Assembly (NCBI RefSeq): GCF_004363805.1
Contig: NZ_SNZP01000008.1
Location: 1-64,000, forward strand
DNA length: 64,000 nt
Source of the DNA: Paludibacterium purpuratum
GTDB lineage: Bacteria > Pseudomonadota > Gammaproteobacteria > Burkholderiales > Chromobacteriaceae
Direction: 5' to 3'
Shown here: piece by piece, positions 25,315 through 35,669 of the stretch
How positions within the stretch are numbered: position 1 is the stretch's first letter
Layout of the letters: each line of letters opens with the position of its first letter
Position numbers and translations under genes: made by a program
Notes under the pieces: model-generated
Told to the model about the DNA's origin: nothing
The model's input: only the letters and a program-made list of their open reading frames with translations
The model's database searches: none

Positions 25315-25773
25315 TCAATCGTTATGCCCTGCGTCGCGCTCTTGCAGACTGGCCGCCTGGCGCTCCAGGAGCTCCAGCACTTCGATGGTCTGCGTCAATG
25401 CCTCGGGTGAAACGTTGGCGAGCAATTCGGTGCGCATGACATCGGCGATAGCCGCCAGCTCCAAGGCGAGAGCATGGCCGGCGTCAGTCAGCGAAACGCG
25501 TTTGGCGCGCCGATCCTGCGGGTCGGCTTCGCGCCGCACGAGCCCCTCGCGCTCCAACGCGTCCAAAAGACGTACCAGAGAGGCGGGTTCGATGCCCACG
25601 CGCAATGCCAAGTCGCATTGCGCCAGCATCTGATTGGCCCGCAAAAGCTTGAGCAAGACGTGCCAACGCGCCTGCGACAACCCGAAAGGGCGGAAACGGG
25701 TATCCAACGCGCTGCGCCAGTTTTTCAGCAAATGGATCAGAGCCTCGCTGAAGCGCTCGTATTGAGAAGACAT
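25315..25773 (-). CDS. MarR family transcriptional regulator
   Basis: A 152-residue winged-helix repressor. The DNA-binding region runs LSQARWHVLLKLLRANQMLAQCDLALRVGIEPASLVRLLDALEREGLVRR, with the wing DPQDRRAKRVSLTDAG. The start at 25773 is preferred because upstream in-frame sequence crosses an AT-rich operator-like region. It forms an operon with the drug exporter and probably represses it in response to a lipophilic ligand. Confidence 0.92.
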   Translation of the reverse strand: MSSQYERFSEALIHLLKNWRSALDTRFRPFGLSQARWHVLLKLLRANQMLAQCDLALRVGIEPASLVRLLDALEREGLVRREADPQDRRAKRVSLTDAGHALALELAAIADVMRTELLANVSPEALTQTIEVLELLERQAASLQERDAGHND

Positions 25774-25785
25774 ATTAATTAGTAC

Positions 25786-25815
25786 GCTAATAATATTTAC
25801 CCTAACAATATTAGC
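25786..25815. promoter_or_regulatory. Candidate MarR operator
   Basis: An AT-rich interrupted inverted repeat, GCTAATA (25786-25792) and TATTAGC (25809-25815), lies 13 bases upstream of marR. A position this close to the start is typical for MarR autorepression. Confidence 0.5.
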
Positions 25816-26049
25816 ATAAAAATCCAAACCAAGGTGGGGACAATCGGCCCCGCCACCTGTTGCCAGATCACGACACTTTACTGGCCAATTGCCACTCGCC
25901 CCGGGTATTGCATGCCATTGACTCAACACATTTTTTGGCGCATAGCCCAAACACACCGTTTACCACAAAAGCAACACCAATCACCCTACCAATTTTTAAC
26001 AACATATTTAAATTAAATGGCTCTTAGTAATCATATTCGGAGCCCTATC

Positions 26050-27198
26050 ATGCGCACCTCATTCATCCCCTTCATCCTTCTTCCCGGCGTGGCGCTGGCC
26101 GACGTCACGCTCTATGGCGACTTGAAAGCCAATGTCAGCCGACACTCGTATAGCCAAGGCGCCGGTCAAGGCCATGTGGACGACGCCGGCTCGAGCTTCG
26201 GTGCCAAGGGCAACGAATCGCTGGGGGAAGGGCTGAAGGCGCACTGGCAAGTCGAGTGGGATCTCGGCCTGGACGGTAACAAAAAGTTTGGCTTGAACGA
26301 AACGTTCGTCGGACTCGAGGATGCCGATCTCGGCAAGTTGCGCATCGGCTACCTCAACTCCGCCCTCAAGGATCTCTACACGGTCAACCAGTGGCAATCC
26401 GGCGGCAAGATGGTGTACACAGACCAAACACCAGGCCAGCAGGCCGCTGACAACTTCGGCGCAGACGGGCTCAACACCTTCACTAACCCAGGCCAGCGAA
26501 TGAAGAACGCCATCCGGTTCGATACGCCTCTGTTCAACGGATTCGGCGGCAACATCGCCTACGGCTTTGGCGAGAACCGCCAGCAAGACAGTACGCGTGC
26601 CTCGGATATGTTCTCGCTGGGCTTGAGCTACCGCCCAGGTGCATGGTTCGCCGCCTATGCCTATCAACGCGAAGCCAATCCCTGCAGCGCGGCGCCCGCC
26701 GCGACACCGGCCGGTGTCCAAAGCTGCCCGAAACAGGATAGCGACGTGTCGCCTGCCTACCTGCATTACCTGGAAGGCGGCTACCGCGACGATCTATGGC
26801 TGGTTGCTCTGGCTTGGCAGCAGGCGCACGGCTACGATTGGACCGATGGGCTGTCGGGCGACAGTCGCAGCACGATCGACATCGACGGCCAGGCGCGCTC
26901 GCCGGCACAGGCCAGGCTGGTTACCCGCCAGGTGGCGTTGTCCATCGCCCGGACTTTCGGCCGCTATACCCCGAAGTTGACGCTGGCGCACGGTTGGGAT
27001 CAGCGCGCCGGCGGCGGCACGCTGAAGCAGACCGGCTACCGGCAGTGGATCGTCGGTATGGACTACCCCCTATCCAAGCGCACGATCGCCGGCATCGCTC
27101 ACGGCCGTCAGACCTTCGCCGCAATGGCGAGCCCGGCCGTCAACCAGCGCTCGACCACGTTTGTCAGTACCAGCCTGACCTTGAGCCACAAGTTCTGA
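26050..27198 (+). CDS. Outer-membrane general porin
   Basis: Gram-negative (Neisseria/Bordetella-type) trimeric porin of 382 residues. A short signal peptide MRTSFIPFILLPGVALA is followed by the mature start DVTLYGDLKANV. A GAKGNESLGEGLKAHWQVEW segment and the final strand ending in Phe (SLTLSHKF) are typical of the family. GGAG seven bases before 26050 fixes the start; the ATG at 26017 lacks a site. It has about 16 predicted strands with a PCSAAPAATPAGVQSCP loop that could form a disulfide. Confidence 0.92.
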   Translation: MRTSFIPFILLPGVALADVTLYGDLKANVSRHSYSQGAGQGHVDDAGSSFGAKGNESLGEGLKAHWQVEWDLGLDGNKKFGLNETFVGLEDADLGKLRIGYLNSALKDLYTVNQWQSGGKMVYTDQTPGQQAADNFGADGLNTFTNPGQRMKNAIRFDTPLFNGFGGNIAYGFGENRQQDSTRASDMFSLGLSYRPGAWFAAYAYQREANPCSAAPAATPAGVQSCPKQDSDVSPAYLHYLEGGYRDDLWLVALAWQQAHGYDWTDGLSGDSRSTIDIDGQARSPAQARLVTRQVALSIARTFGRYTPKLTLAHGWDQRAGGGTLKQTGYRQWIVGMDYPLSKRTIAGIAHGRQTFAAMASPAVNQRSTTFVSTSLTLSHKF

Positions 27199-27342
27199 AT
27201 TCAATCGCCGCCAGCCATATAGCCCGGCCGGCGCGCCTGTGAGAAAATCCCCTTCCGGCGAGGCCACACTCCTCGCCCTTTCTTTTTCATTTGCCCGCCG
27301 CCTGTCGCCGGGCTCAGCCGTCAGGAAACAGGGTCGACATCA

Positions 27343-29889
<2,547 letters not shown>

Positions 29890-29956
29890 TTTCCGGCAAT
29901 TCCGCTCGAATTGCCTAGAATGAGAAAGCACCAGATATTGATTTGAGGATTCAATC

Positions 29957-30397
29957 ATGCCAACCAGTCATGCCGGAGATAATCCCGGCCTGCAGCGGAT
30001 TTTCGGTCCGGCTGCCGAAAAGGGGGGGGTCACGCTTACCGCCATCCGCCGTCGTGCTCAACGACAACTCAGCAAGTTCGATCAGTTCGCCCGCGAGCAG
30101 CTTGAACAGCGAGACGTCACGCTACCTCCCGGCATTGGGCTGGTCAGCTGTCCGTCTTGTTCACTGACGCTCGATTGCGACCATCCACAAACCGAGGTTT
30201 TGCGGCAGTGGATCGACGGCAACGTTAGGCTCGCGAAAAACTTCAAGGAAGTGGAAGTGTTATTCGAAATGTTGCGCGCCGCCGAAACCCCGGGGCAAAC
30301 ATTTCCCAGCACGAGTTGTTTTCACATTGGCCTGACCAGCGCAGGCCCGGTGGCCTACTTTCAAGAACATATCTGCCCGCCGCAGGGTAGTGCCTGA
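29957..30397 (+). CDS. Hypothetical Cys-rich protein
   Basis: I do not recognise this 146-residue protein. It has a basic helical N-terminal half (RRRAQRQLSKFDQFAREQLEQ, residues 31-51), a SCPSCSLTLDCDH cluster (Cys65, Cys68, Cys74, His76) that could bind a metal, and later Cys121 and Cys140. There is no signal peptide or membrane span. Codons 22-24 contain a run of eight G. It begins 67 bases after mutS with GAGGA upstream of the ATG; linkage to mutS expression is possible but unproven. Confidence 0.65.
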   Translation: MPTSHAGDNPGLQRIFGPAAEKGGVTLTAIRRRAQRQLSKFDQFAREQLEQRDVTLPPGIGLVSCPSCSLTLDCDHPQTEVLRQWIDGNVRLAKNFKEVEVLFEMLRAAETPGQTFPSTSCFHIGLTSAGPVAYFQEHICPPQGSA

Positions 30398-30452
30398 GTT
30401 TTAACCCCTTCGCGCTCAACACCGGCTGCCGGCACGCTCTCCGTGCCGGCAT

Positions 30453-32216
30453 TCAGAGCATGAAACGGCTCGGATAGCGATTGGCGAAGCGCATCTCTTC
30501 CGGATACGGGTAGAAGTCCTCGATATTGCCCTCGCGCACCCGGCGCTGCTTGTCCTGCCAAAACGCGGGGTCGAGCAAGTCGCGATGGTGCTGCAGGAAA
30601 ATCTTGCGCACTTCGGCGTCGCCCAGCAGGAAAGTGCCGAACTCCTCTGGAAAAACATCGTTGCGCGCCACGGGGTACCAGACCTCGCCGGACATTTCCA
30701 TCTCCGGCGTAGGGGCCGCCGGGATACGGCGGAACTGGCAGTCGGTCATGTATTCGATTTCGTCGTAATCGTAGAAAATCACCCGCCCATAGCGTGTCAC
30801 ACCAAAATTCTTGAACAGCATGTCACCGGGGAAGATGTTGGCCGTGGCCAGCTCCTTGATGGCGTTGCCGTATTCGATCACCGCCTGTTCACGCTCCTCC
30901 GGCGTCGCCGACTGCAGATAAAGATTGAGCGGCTTCATGCGCCGTTCGATGTACAGGTGATGAATGATGATGGTGTGCTCGGTCTCTTCGATCATCGACG
31001 GCGCGAGGCTACGCAACTCCTGCAGTAGCTCCTCGGTAAAACGCGCCTTGGGGAAGCCCACGTTGGAAAACTCCAGCGTGTCCGCCATGCGCCCGACCCG
31101 GTCGTGCCGTTTCACTAGCCGATACTTGGCTCGCACCGTGGTGCGATCGAGTTCCTTGGTCGACCCGAACACATCCTTGATCAGCTTGAACACATAGGGA
31201 AAGGACGGCAGGGTAAATACCAGCATCACCAGGCCGCGGATGCCGGGCGCGATCATGAACAGATCGTTGGAATGCTGCAGGTGCTGGATGAAATCGCGGT
31301 AGAAGATATTCTTGCCCTGCTTCTGAAGCCCGATCATGGTATAGAGCTCCGCCTTGCTCTTGGTCGGCAGCATGCTTCGTAAAAACTGCACGTAGCCGGA
31401 CGGCACTTCCATATCGACCAGGAAGTAGGCATGGCTGAAGGAAAATAGTACGCCGATACGCCAAGGCTCGAGCAAGATGGTGTCGAGAAACAATTTACCG
31501 GCCGCGTCATGCAATACCGGTACGGCAAACGGATAAGAGGCATAGCCGTTGATCACCTTGCCGAACAGGTAGGCGGTCTTGTTGCGGTAGAACGCCGAAG
31601 ACAGCACCTGGATCTGCAGATTGGCCTCGCGTCTCGGTACCTTCCCTTCCAGGTAGTGGTTGACGGTGCGCAGCACCAGGGCCAAGTCGCGCCGCAAGTT
31701 GGCGAATGGCCGTGTCCAACCGAAGTCCGCCACGATCTGCCGCAGCGTCTGCTGTAGTCCCTGACTCGCCGGGTAGTAACTACGATAGGAAGGCGGATTG
31801 GATTCGATGTACTCGGTGGAGATCGCCGGACGCAGAAAGATGAAGTCGTTGTTGAAGTAGTCGCGGTGCAGAATACGGGTGAAGACGGAATTGAAGAAGG
31901 TTTCGGCCAACTCCGGCTGCTTGTGGTTGCATAGCAGGCCGATGTAGTACAGCTTGGCCTGCTGCCAGATTTCGTTGTCGAGCAACTCGGCGTGGAAATC
32001 GCGATGCAACAACTCGACGGTTTCGCTGACACGTTGATCGTAAAACTGGATACGATCACGGATCGTCTTCTGGATGCCCTGCCAGTCTGCCTGGTCAAAG
32101 CGCGTCTTGGCGCTTTGCGAGCATTCGCGAAACAGCCGATAGTGCTTGTCGAACCCCGCAATCAGCGCCAGCGCGATGTCGCGCGCCACCGGGTTGTAAT
32201 ACTCGGGAATCTGCAT
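30453..32216 (-). CDS. aceK: Isocitrate dehydrogenase kinase/phosphatase
   Basis: Bifunctional enzyme of 587 residues that phosphorylates and dephosphorylates isocitrate dehydrogenase, directing carbon to the glyoxylate shunt. Conserved AceK stretches include [27 protein letters not shown]-type (near 290-320), [17 protein letters not shown] (near 420) and [19 protein letters not shown] (near 468) carrying the kinase Asp residues. The start at 32216 has a GGGGGAGAG site. Its substrate gene icd lies 0.9 kb away on the other strand. No aceA or aceB is in the window. Confidence 0.96.
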   Translation of the reverse strand: [587 protein letters not shown]

Positions 32217-32259
32217 CGTCTCTCCCCCTGGCAGTCGTCCGGCGCGCGGTGACCATCGC

Positions 32260-32907
32260 TCATCCGCCCCGACGACCACCTCCGCCATCGTTTCTGGCTA
32301 GGCGATGTGACGCGCCTGCCGATCTATTGATGCCAACAGCATGCTTCACCCGAGGCAAATCTTCAAGACGGATTTGCAACCGGCGCATCTCCCCTGGCGC
32401 CAGGCCATCGAGCCGCCAGGGGCCGATCGCAACGCGCACCAAGCGCAGTGTCGGCAAGCCGACTTTGGCGGTCATGCGCCGCACTTGGCGGTTCTTGCCT
32501 TCGCTGATGGTCAGCGCAATCCAGCTATCGGGCACCGTTTTTCGGCTGCGAATCGGTGGCGTGCGCGGCCAAATGTCGGGAGAATCCAAGCGCTCGCACT
32601 CAGCCGGCCGCGTGACGAAGTCGCCCAGGTCGACGCCTTGCCGCAGTTGCGCGAGCTGCTCGTCGCTCGGCACGCCCTCGACCTGCACCCAATAGGTTTT
32701 CGGCAGTTTCCAGCGTGGGTCGCTGATGCGATGTTGCAGCGTGCCGTCGTCGGTCAGCAGCAACAGTCCCTCGCTGTCGGTATCCAATCGGCCAGCCGGA
32801 TAGAAGCCCGGAACCTGGACATAATCCTTGAGTGTCTTATGCAATTCGTGTTGCGAAAATTGGCAAATTACGCCATATGGCTTATTCAGCAGGATCAGTT
32901 CGGGCAT
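32260..32907 (-). CDS. 23S rRNA pseudouridine synthase, RluE-like
   Basis: Pseudouridine synthase of the RsuA/RluB/E/F family, 215 residues, as in E. coli RluE (U2457). The catalytic Asp is in GRLDTDSEG (Asp42). There is no N-terminal S4 domain, as in RluE. SEGKNRQVRRMTAKVGLPTLRLVR is the usual C-terminal motif. The start at 32907 gives MPELILLNKPYGV; a longer frame upstream is not conserved and crosses the icd promoter region. A low-complexity tail (NDGGGGRRGG) ends the protein. Confidence 0.88.
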   Translation of the reverse strand: MPELILLNKPYGVICQFSQHELHKTLKDYVQVPGFYPAGRLDTDSEGLLLLTDDGTLQHRISDPRWKLPKTYWVQVEGVPSDEQLAQLRQGVDLGDFVTRPAECERLDSPDIWPRTPPIRSRKTVPDSWIALTISEGKNRQVRRMTAKVGLPTLRLVRVAIGPWRLDGLAPGEMRRLQIRLEDLPRVKHAVGINRSAGASHRLARNDGGGGRRGG

Positions 32908-33134
32908 GGGTCTGGCGAATGCGAATGAATTACACGATAATATCAAGGTTAAGGAGAAACGGTATAACAATAAGCTGTGGTCATTATCCGGCTTCTCCGG
33001 CGCGGTCTCGTGACCGCTTCCCGAAGCGATCGTCGACGATCCGCGCGCAACTCCGGACACCTCGAACACCCCGGCCAGACTGGCGGGGGCATATTTCCTG
33101 GTAGCCACCAGCACCCACCAACAATGGAGAAGGC

Positions 33135-34382
33135 ATGAGCGTCCAATCCCTCATCAAAGTGCCTGCCGGCGGACAGAGAATCGTCCCGGGGCAATCGATT
33201 CCGAACAACCCGATCATTCCGTTCATCGAAGGCGACGGCATTGGTGTCGACATCACGCCGGTCATGATCAAGGTGATCGACGCCGCGGTCGAAAAGGCCT
33301 ATGGCGGCCAGCGCAAGATCCACTGGATGGAAGTGTATGCCGGCGAGAAGTCGACCCGCCTGTACGGCCCGGACGAGTGGCTGCCGGCGGAAACCTTCGC
33401 CGCGCTCAAGGAATACTCGGTATCGATCAAGGGCCCGATGACCACGCCGGTCGGCGGCGGCATCCGCTCGCTGAACGTGGCGCTGCGCCAGGAACTGGAT
33501 CTGTATCAGTGCGTACGCCCGGTGCGTTATTTCAAGGGGGTGCCCAGCCCGCTGAAGCAGCCGGAACTCACCGATATGGTGATCTACCGCGAAAATACCG
33601 AGGACATTTACGCCGGCATCGAATGGCAGGCCGAGTCCGACAACGCCAAGAAGCTGATCCACTTCCTGCAGACCGAGATGGGCGTCAAGAAGATCCGCTT
33701 CCCGGAAACCTCCGGCATCGGCATCAAGCCGGTCTCGCGCCAGGGCACCGAGCGCCTGGTGCGCGCAGCCATCCGCTACGCCATCGACAACGATCGCAAG
33801 AGCGTGACCTTCGTGCACAAGGGCAACATCATGAAGTTCACCGAAGGTGGCTTCCGCGACTGGGCCTATGCGCTGGCCAAGAACGAATTCGGCGCCGAGC
33901 CGATCGACGGCGGCCCGTGGTGCAAGTTCACGAACCCGAAGACCGGTCGCGAGATCGTCGTCAAAGATGCGATCGCCGACGCCTTCTTGCAGCAGATCCT
34001 GCTGCGTCCGGCCGAATACGATGTGATCGCCACCCTGAACTTGAACGGCGACTACATCTCGGACGCGCTGGCCGCGCAAGTTGGTGGTATCGGCATCGCA
34101 CCGGGCGCCAACATCTCCGACCAGTACGCCGTGTTCGAAGCCACCCATGGCACCGCACCGAAGTATGCCGGCCAGGATAAGGTCAATCCGGGCTCTTTGA
34201 TCCTGTCGGCCGAAATGATGCTGCGCCACCTGGGCTGGCTCGAAGCCGCCGATCTGGTGATCAAGGGCATGGAACGCGCCATCGCCGACAAGCAGGTGAC
34301 CTACGACTTCGCCCGCCTGATGGACGGTGCCAACGAAGTTAGTTGCTCGGCCTTCGGCGACGCGATGATCGCCCGTATGTAA
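33135..34382 (+). CDS. icd: NADP-dependent isocitrate dehydrogenase
   Basis: TCA-cycle enzyme of 415 residues, oxidative decarboxylation of isocitrate to 2-oxoglutarate. Substrate motif [13 protein letters not shown] has Ser112, the counterpart of the AceK-phosphorylated Ser113 in E. coli. NADP-binding segment [20 protein letters not shown] is near residue 340. GGAGAAGG precedes the ATG. It ends at a strong terminator. With aceK nearby, reversible phosphorylation control is expected. Confidence 0.97.
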   Translation: MSVQSLIKVPAGGQRIVPGQSIPNNPIIPFIEGDGIGVDITPVMIKVIDAAVEKAYGGQRKIHWMEVYAGEKSTRLYGPDEWLPAETFAALKEYSVSIKGPMTTPVGGGIRSLNVALRQELDLYQCVRPVRYFKGVPSPLKQPELTDMVIYRENTEDIYAGIEWQAESDNAKKLIHFLQTEMGVKKIRFPETSGIGIKPVSRQGTERLVRAAIRYAIDNDRKSVTFVHKGNIMKFTEGGFRDWAYALAKNEFGAEPIDGGPWCKFTNPKTGREIVVKDAIADAFLQQILLRPAEYDVIATLNLNGDYISDALAAQVGGIGIAPGANISDQYAVFEATHGTAPKYAGQDKVNPGSLILSAEMMLRHLGWLEAADLVIKGMERAIADKQVTYDFARLMDGANEVSCSAFGDAMIARM

Positions 34383-34404
34383 TCGTTGCTGGACAGACAG
34401 ATCG

Positions 34405-34434
34405 AACCCGCGAGACCGCTCGCGGGTTTTTTTT
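34405..34434 (+). terminator. icd terminator
   Basis: Ten-base arms AACCCGCGAG and CTCGCGGGTT with the tetraloop ACCG, then T8. A textbook intrinsic terminator 22 bases after icd. Confidence 0.92.
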
Positions 34435-34484
34435 GCCTGCCGTTGCCTCGGCTCGGGGCACACCCCACATCCTTTATTCGGAAA

Positions 34485-34510
34485 TGTTATAATTTAAAAA
34501 AAATATAACA
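34485..34510. promoter_or_regulatory. AT-rich dyad upstream of the LysR gene
   Basis: TGTTATA (34485-34491) and TATAACA (34504-34510) flank a stretch rich in A and T. It is 150 bases upstream of the LysR gene, in an otherwise GC-rich region. It could be a LysR operator or include a promoter -10 (TATAAT at 34488-34493); not proven. Confidence 0.4.
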
Positions 34511-34660
34511 CCGGACGCATAACCCTCTGCTGCCCAGTCAGACCACTACCCCCGGCAAGCTGCGTCCACTGAAGAAGCCCGTGATGCGATGTCTCGCAGC
34601 TGGCATCTTCTCCCGTTTCACATATCTTGAAACAGAACGCTTTCACACCGCCGGAGTGCT

Positions 34661-35557
34661 ATGAATATCACCATTCGACAATTGCGCGCCTTGCTGGCCG
34701 TGGCACAGGAAGGCTCGATTGCCAATGCATCGGAAAAATTGTTCCTCACCCGTCCCGCAGTGTCGCAAACGCTGCAGGAACTGGAGCGTCAGTTCGGCCG
34801 AAAACTGTTCCATCGCGTGAGCAACCGCTTGATCCTGAATTCCGAGGGCAAGCAACTATTGCCCTATATCGACGAACTGATTCAGCGCATCAACCAGATC
34901 GAGAATTTCTTCAGCAGCGACTTCGAGAATTACAAGAACATCAAGATCGGCACCACCAAGACCATTGGCAACTACCTGCTGCCGAACGTCCTGCAGCGCT
35001 TCCATCAGGAGCTCGGCGTCGGTTACCCCTCCTTGTTCGTCGGCAGTACCGGCGACCTGTGCGCCAAGCTGCAGACCACCGAGCTTGACGTGGCGATCAT
35101 GGAAAAGGATGTTCAGGATGTCACGCTGAACAAGCTGCCTTGGCTGTCCGACGAGATGATCGTCATTGCACCGCCGGATTCGACACTCGGCATGGCGAGC
35201 GAACTGGAAATCGCCGATCTGGACAAGCAACTTTGGGTTGCGCGCGAGCAAGGCTCCGGCAGCCGCGAACAGTTTGATTTCCATATCGGGCGTAGGCTCA
35301 AGCATCCGCACATCGCGATGGAGATCAATGCCACCGAGGCCATTATCAATAGCGTGATCCACGGCATCGGCCTGGCATTCGTCTCAAAAATCGCCGTCAC
35401 CCAGGCGATCGCCCATAACCTGGTGCGCGCGCTGCCGATGCGCGAGCGATTCCACCGCGAGTTCTGCATCGCCACCTATAGCGAGAAATACATCGGTCCA
35501 GAGCTGCAGGCGCTGCTAGATTTTCTCGAGACCTACCGCCAGCAAAACCCTCGCTGA
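34661..35557 (+). CDS. LysR family transcriptional regulator
   Basis: LTTR of 298 residues. The N-terminal helix-turn-helix is MNITIRQLRALLAVAQEGSIANASEKLFLTRPAVSQTLQELERQFG, followed by a linker helix and a periplasmic-binding-fold effector domain (about 90-295). The 3' end faces cadA across a shared terminator. No CadC-type membrane regulator is in the window, so this gene is a candidate regulator of cadBA; that link is only positional. Its own target could also be elsewhere. Confidence 0.93.
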   Translation: MNITIRQLRALLAVAQEGSIANASEKLFLTRPAVSQTLQELERQFGRKLFHRVSNRLILNSEGKQLLPYIDELIQRINQIENFFSSDFENYKNIKIGTTKTIGNYLLPNVLQRFHQELGVGYPSLFVGSTGDLCAKLQTTELDVAIMEKDVQDVTLNKLPWLSDEMIVIAPPDSTLGMASELEIADLDKQLWVAREQGSGSREQFDFHIGRRLKHPHIAMEINATEAIINSVIHGIGLAFVSKIAVTQAIAHNLVRALPMRERFHREFCIATYSEKYIGPELQALLDFLETYRQQNPR

Positions 35558-35572
35558 AGCGAACCGCCCATC

Positions 35573-35598
35573 GCGGGCGCCGGGGAACTGGCGCCCGC
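35573..35598 (+). other. Stem-loop after the LysR gene
   Basis: Perfect 9-bp arms GCGGGCGCC and GGCGCCCGC around an 8-base loop, 16 bases past the LysR stop. There is no T run; it probably adds to termination with the next hairpin. Confidence 0.5.
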
Positions 35599-35612
35599 CT
35601 CCCCGCATAAAT

Positions 35613-35646
35613 AAAAAAACCCTTCCACCGAGTGGAAGGGTTTTTT
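35613..35646. terminator. Bidirectional terminator between LysR gene and cadA
   Basis: Arms AACCCTTCCAC (35618-35628) and GTGGAAGGGTT (35632-35642) with a CGA loop, flanked by A7 on the left and T6 on the right. It serves both convergent transcripts. Confidence 0.92.
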
Positions 35647-35669
35647 GGTAAAACCACCAACTAGCTGCT

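Noticed and set aside
32949-34463. Minus-strand open frame of 504 codons
   Set aside because: Antisense of icd extending through its terminator.
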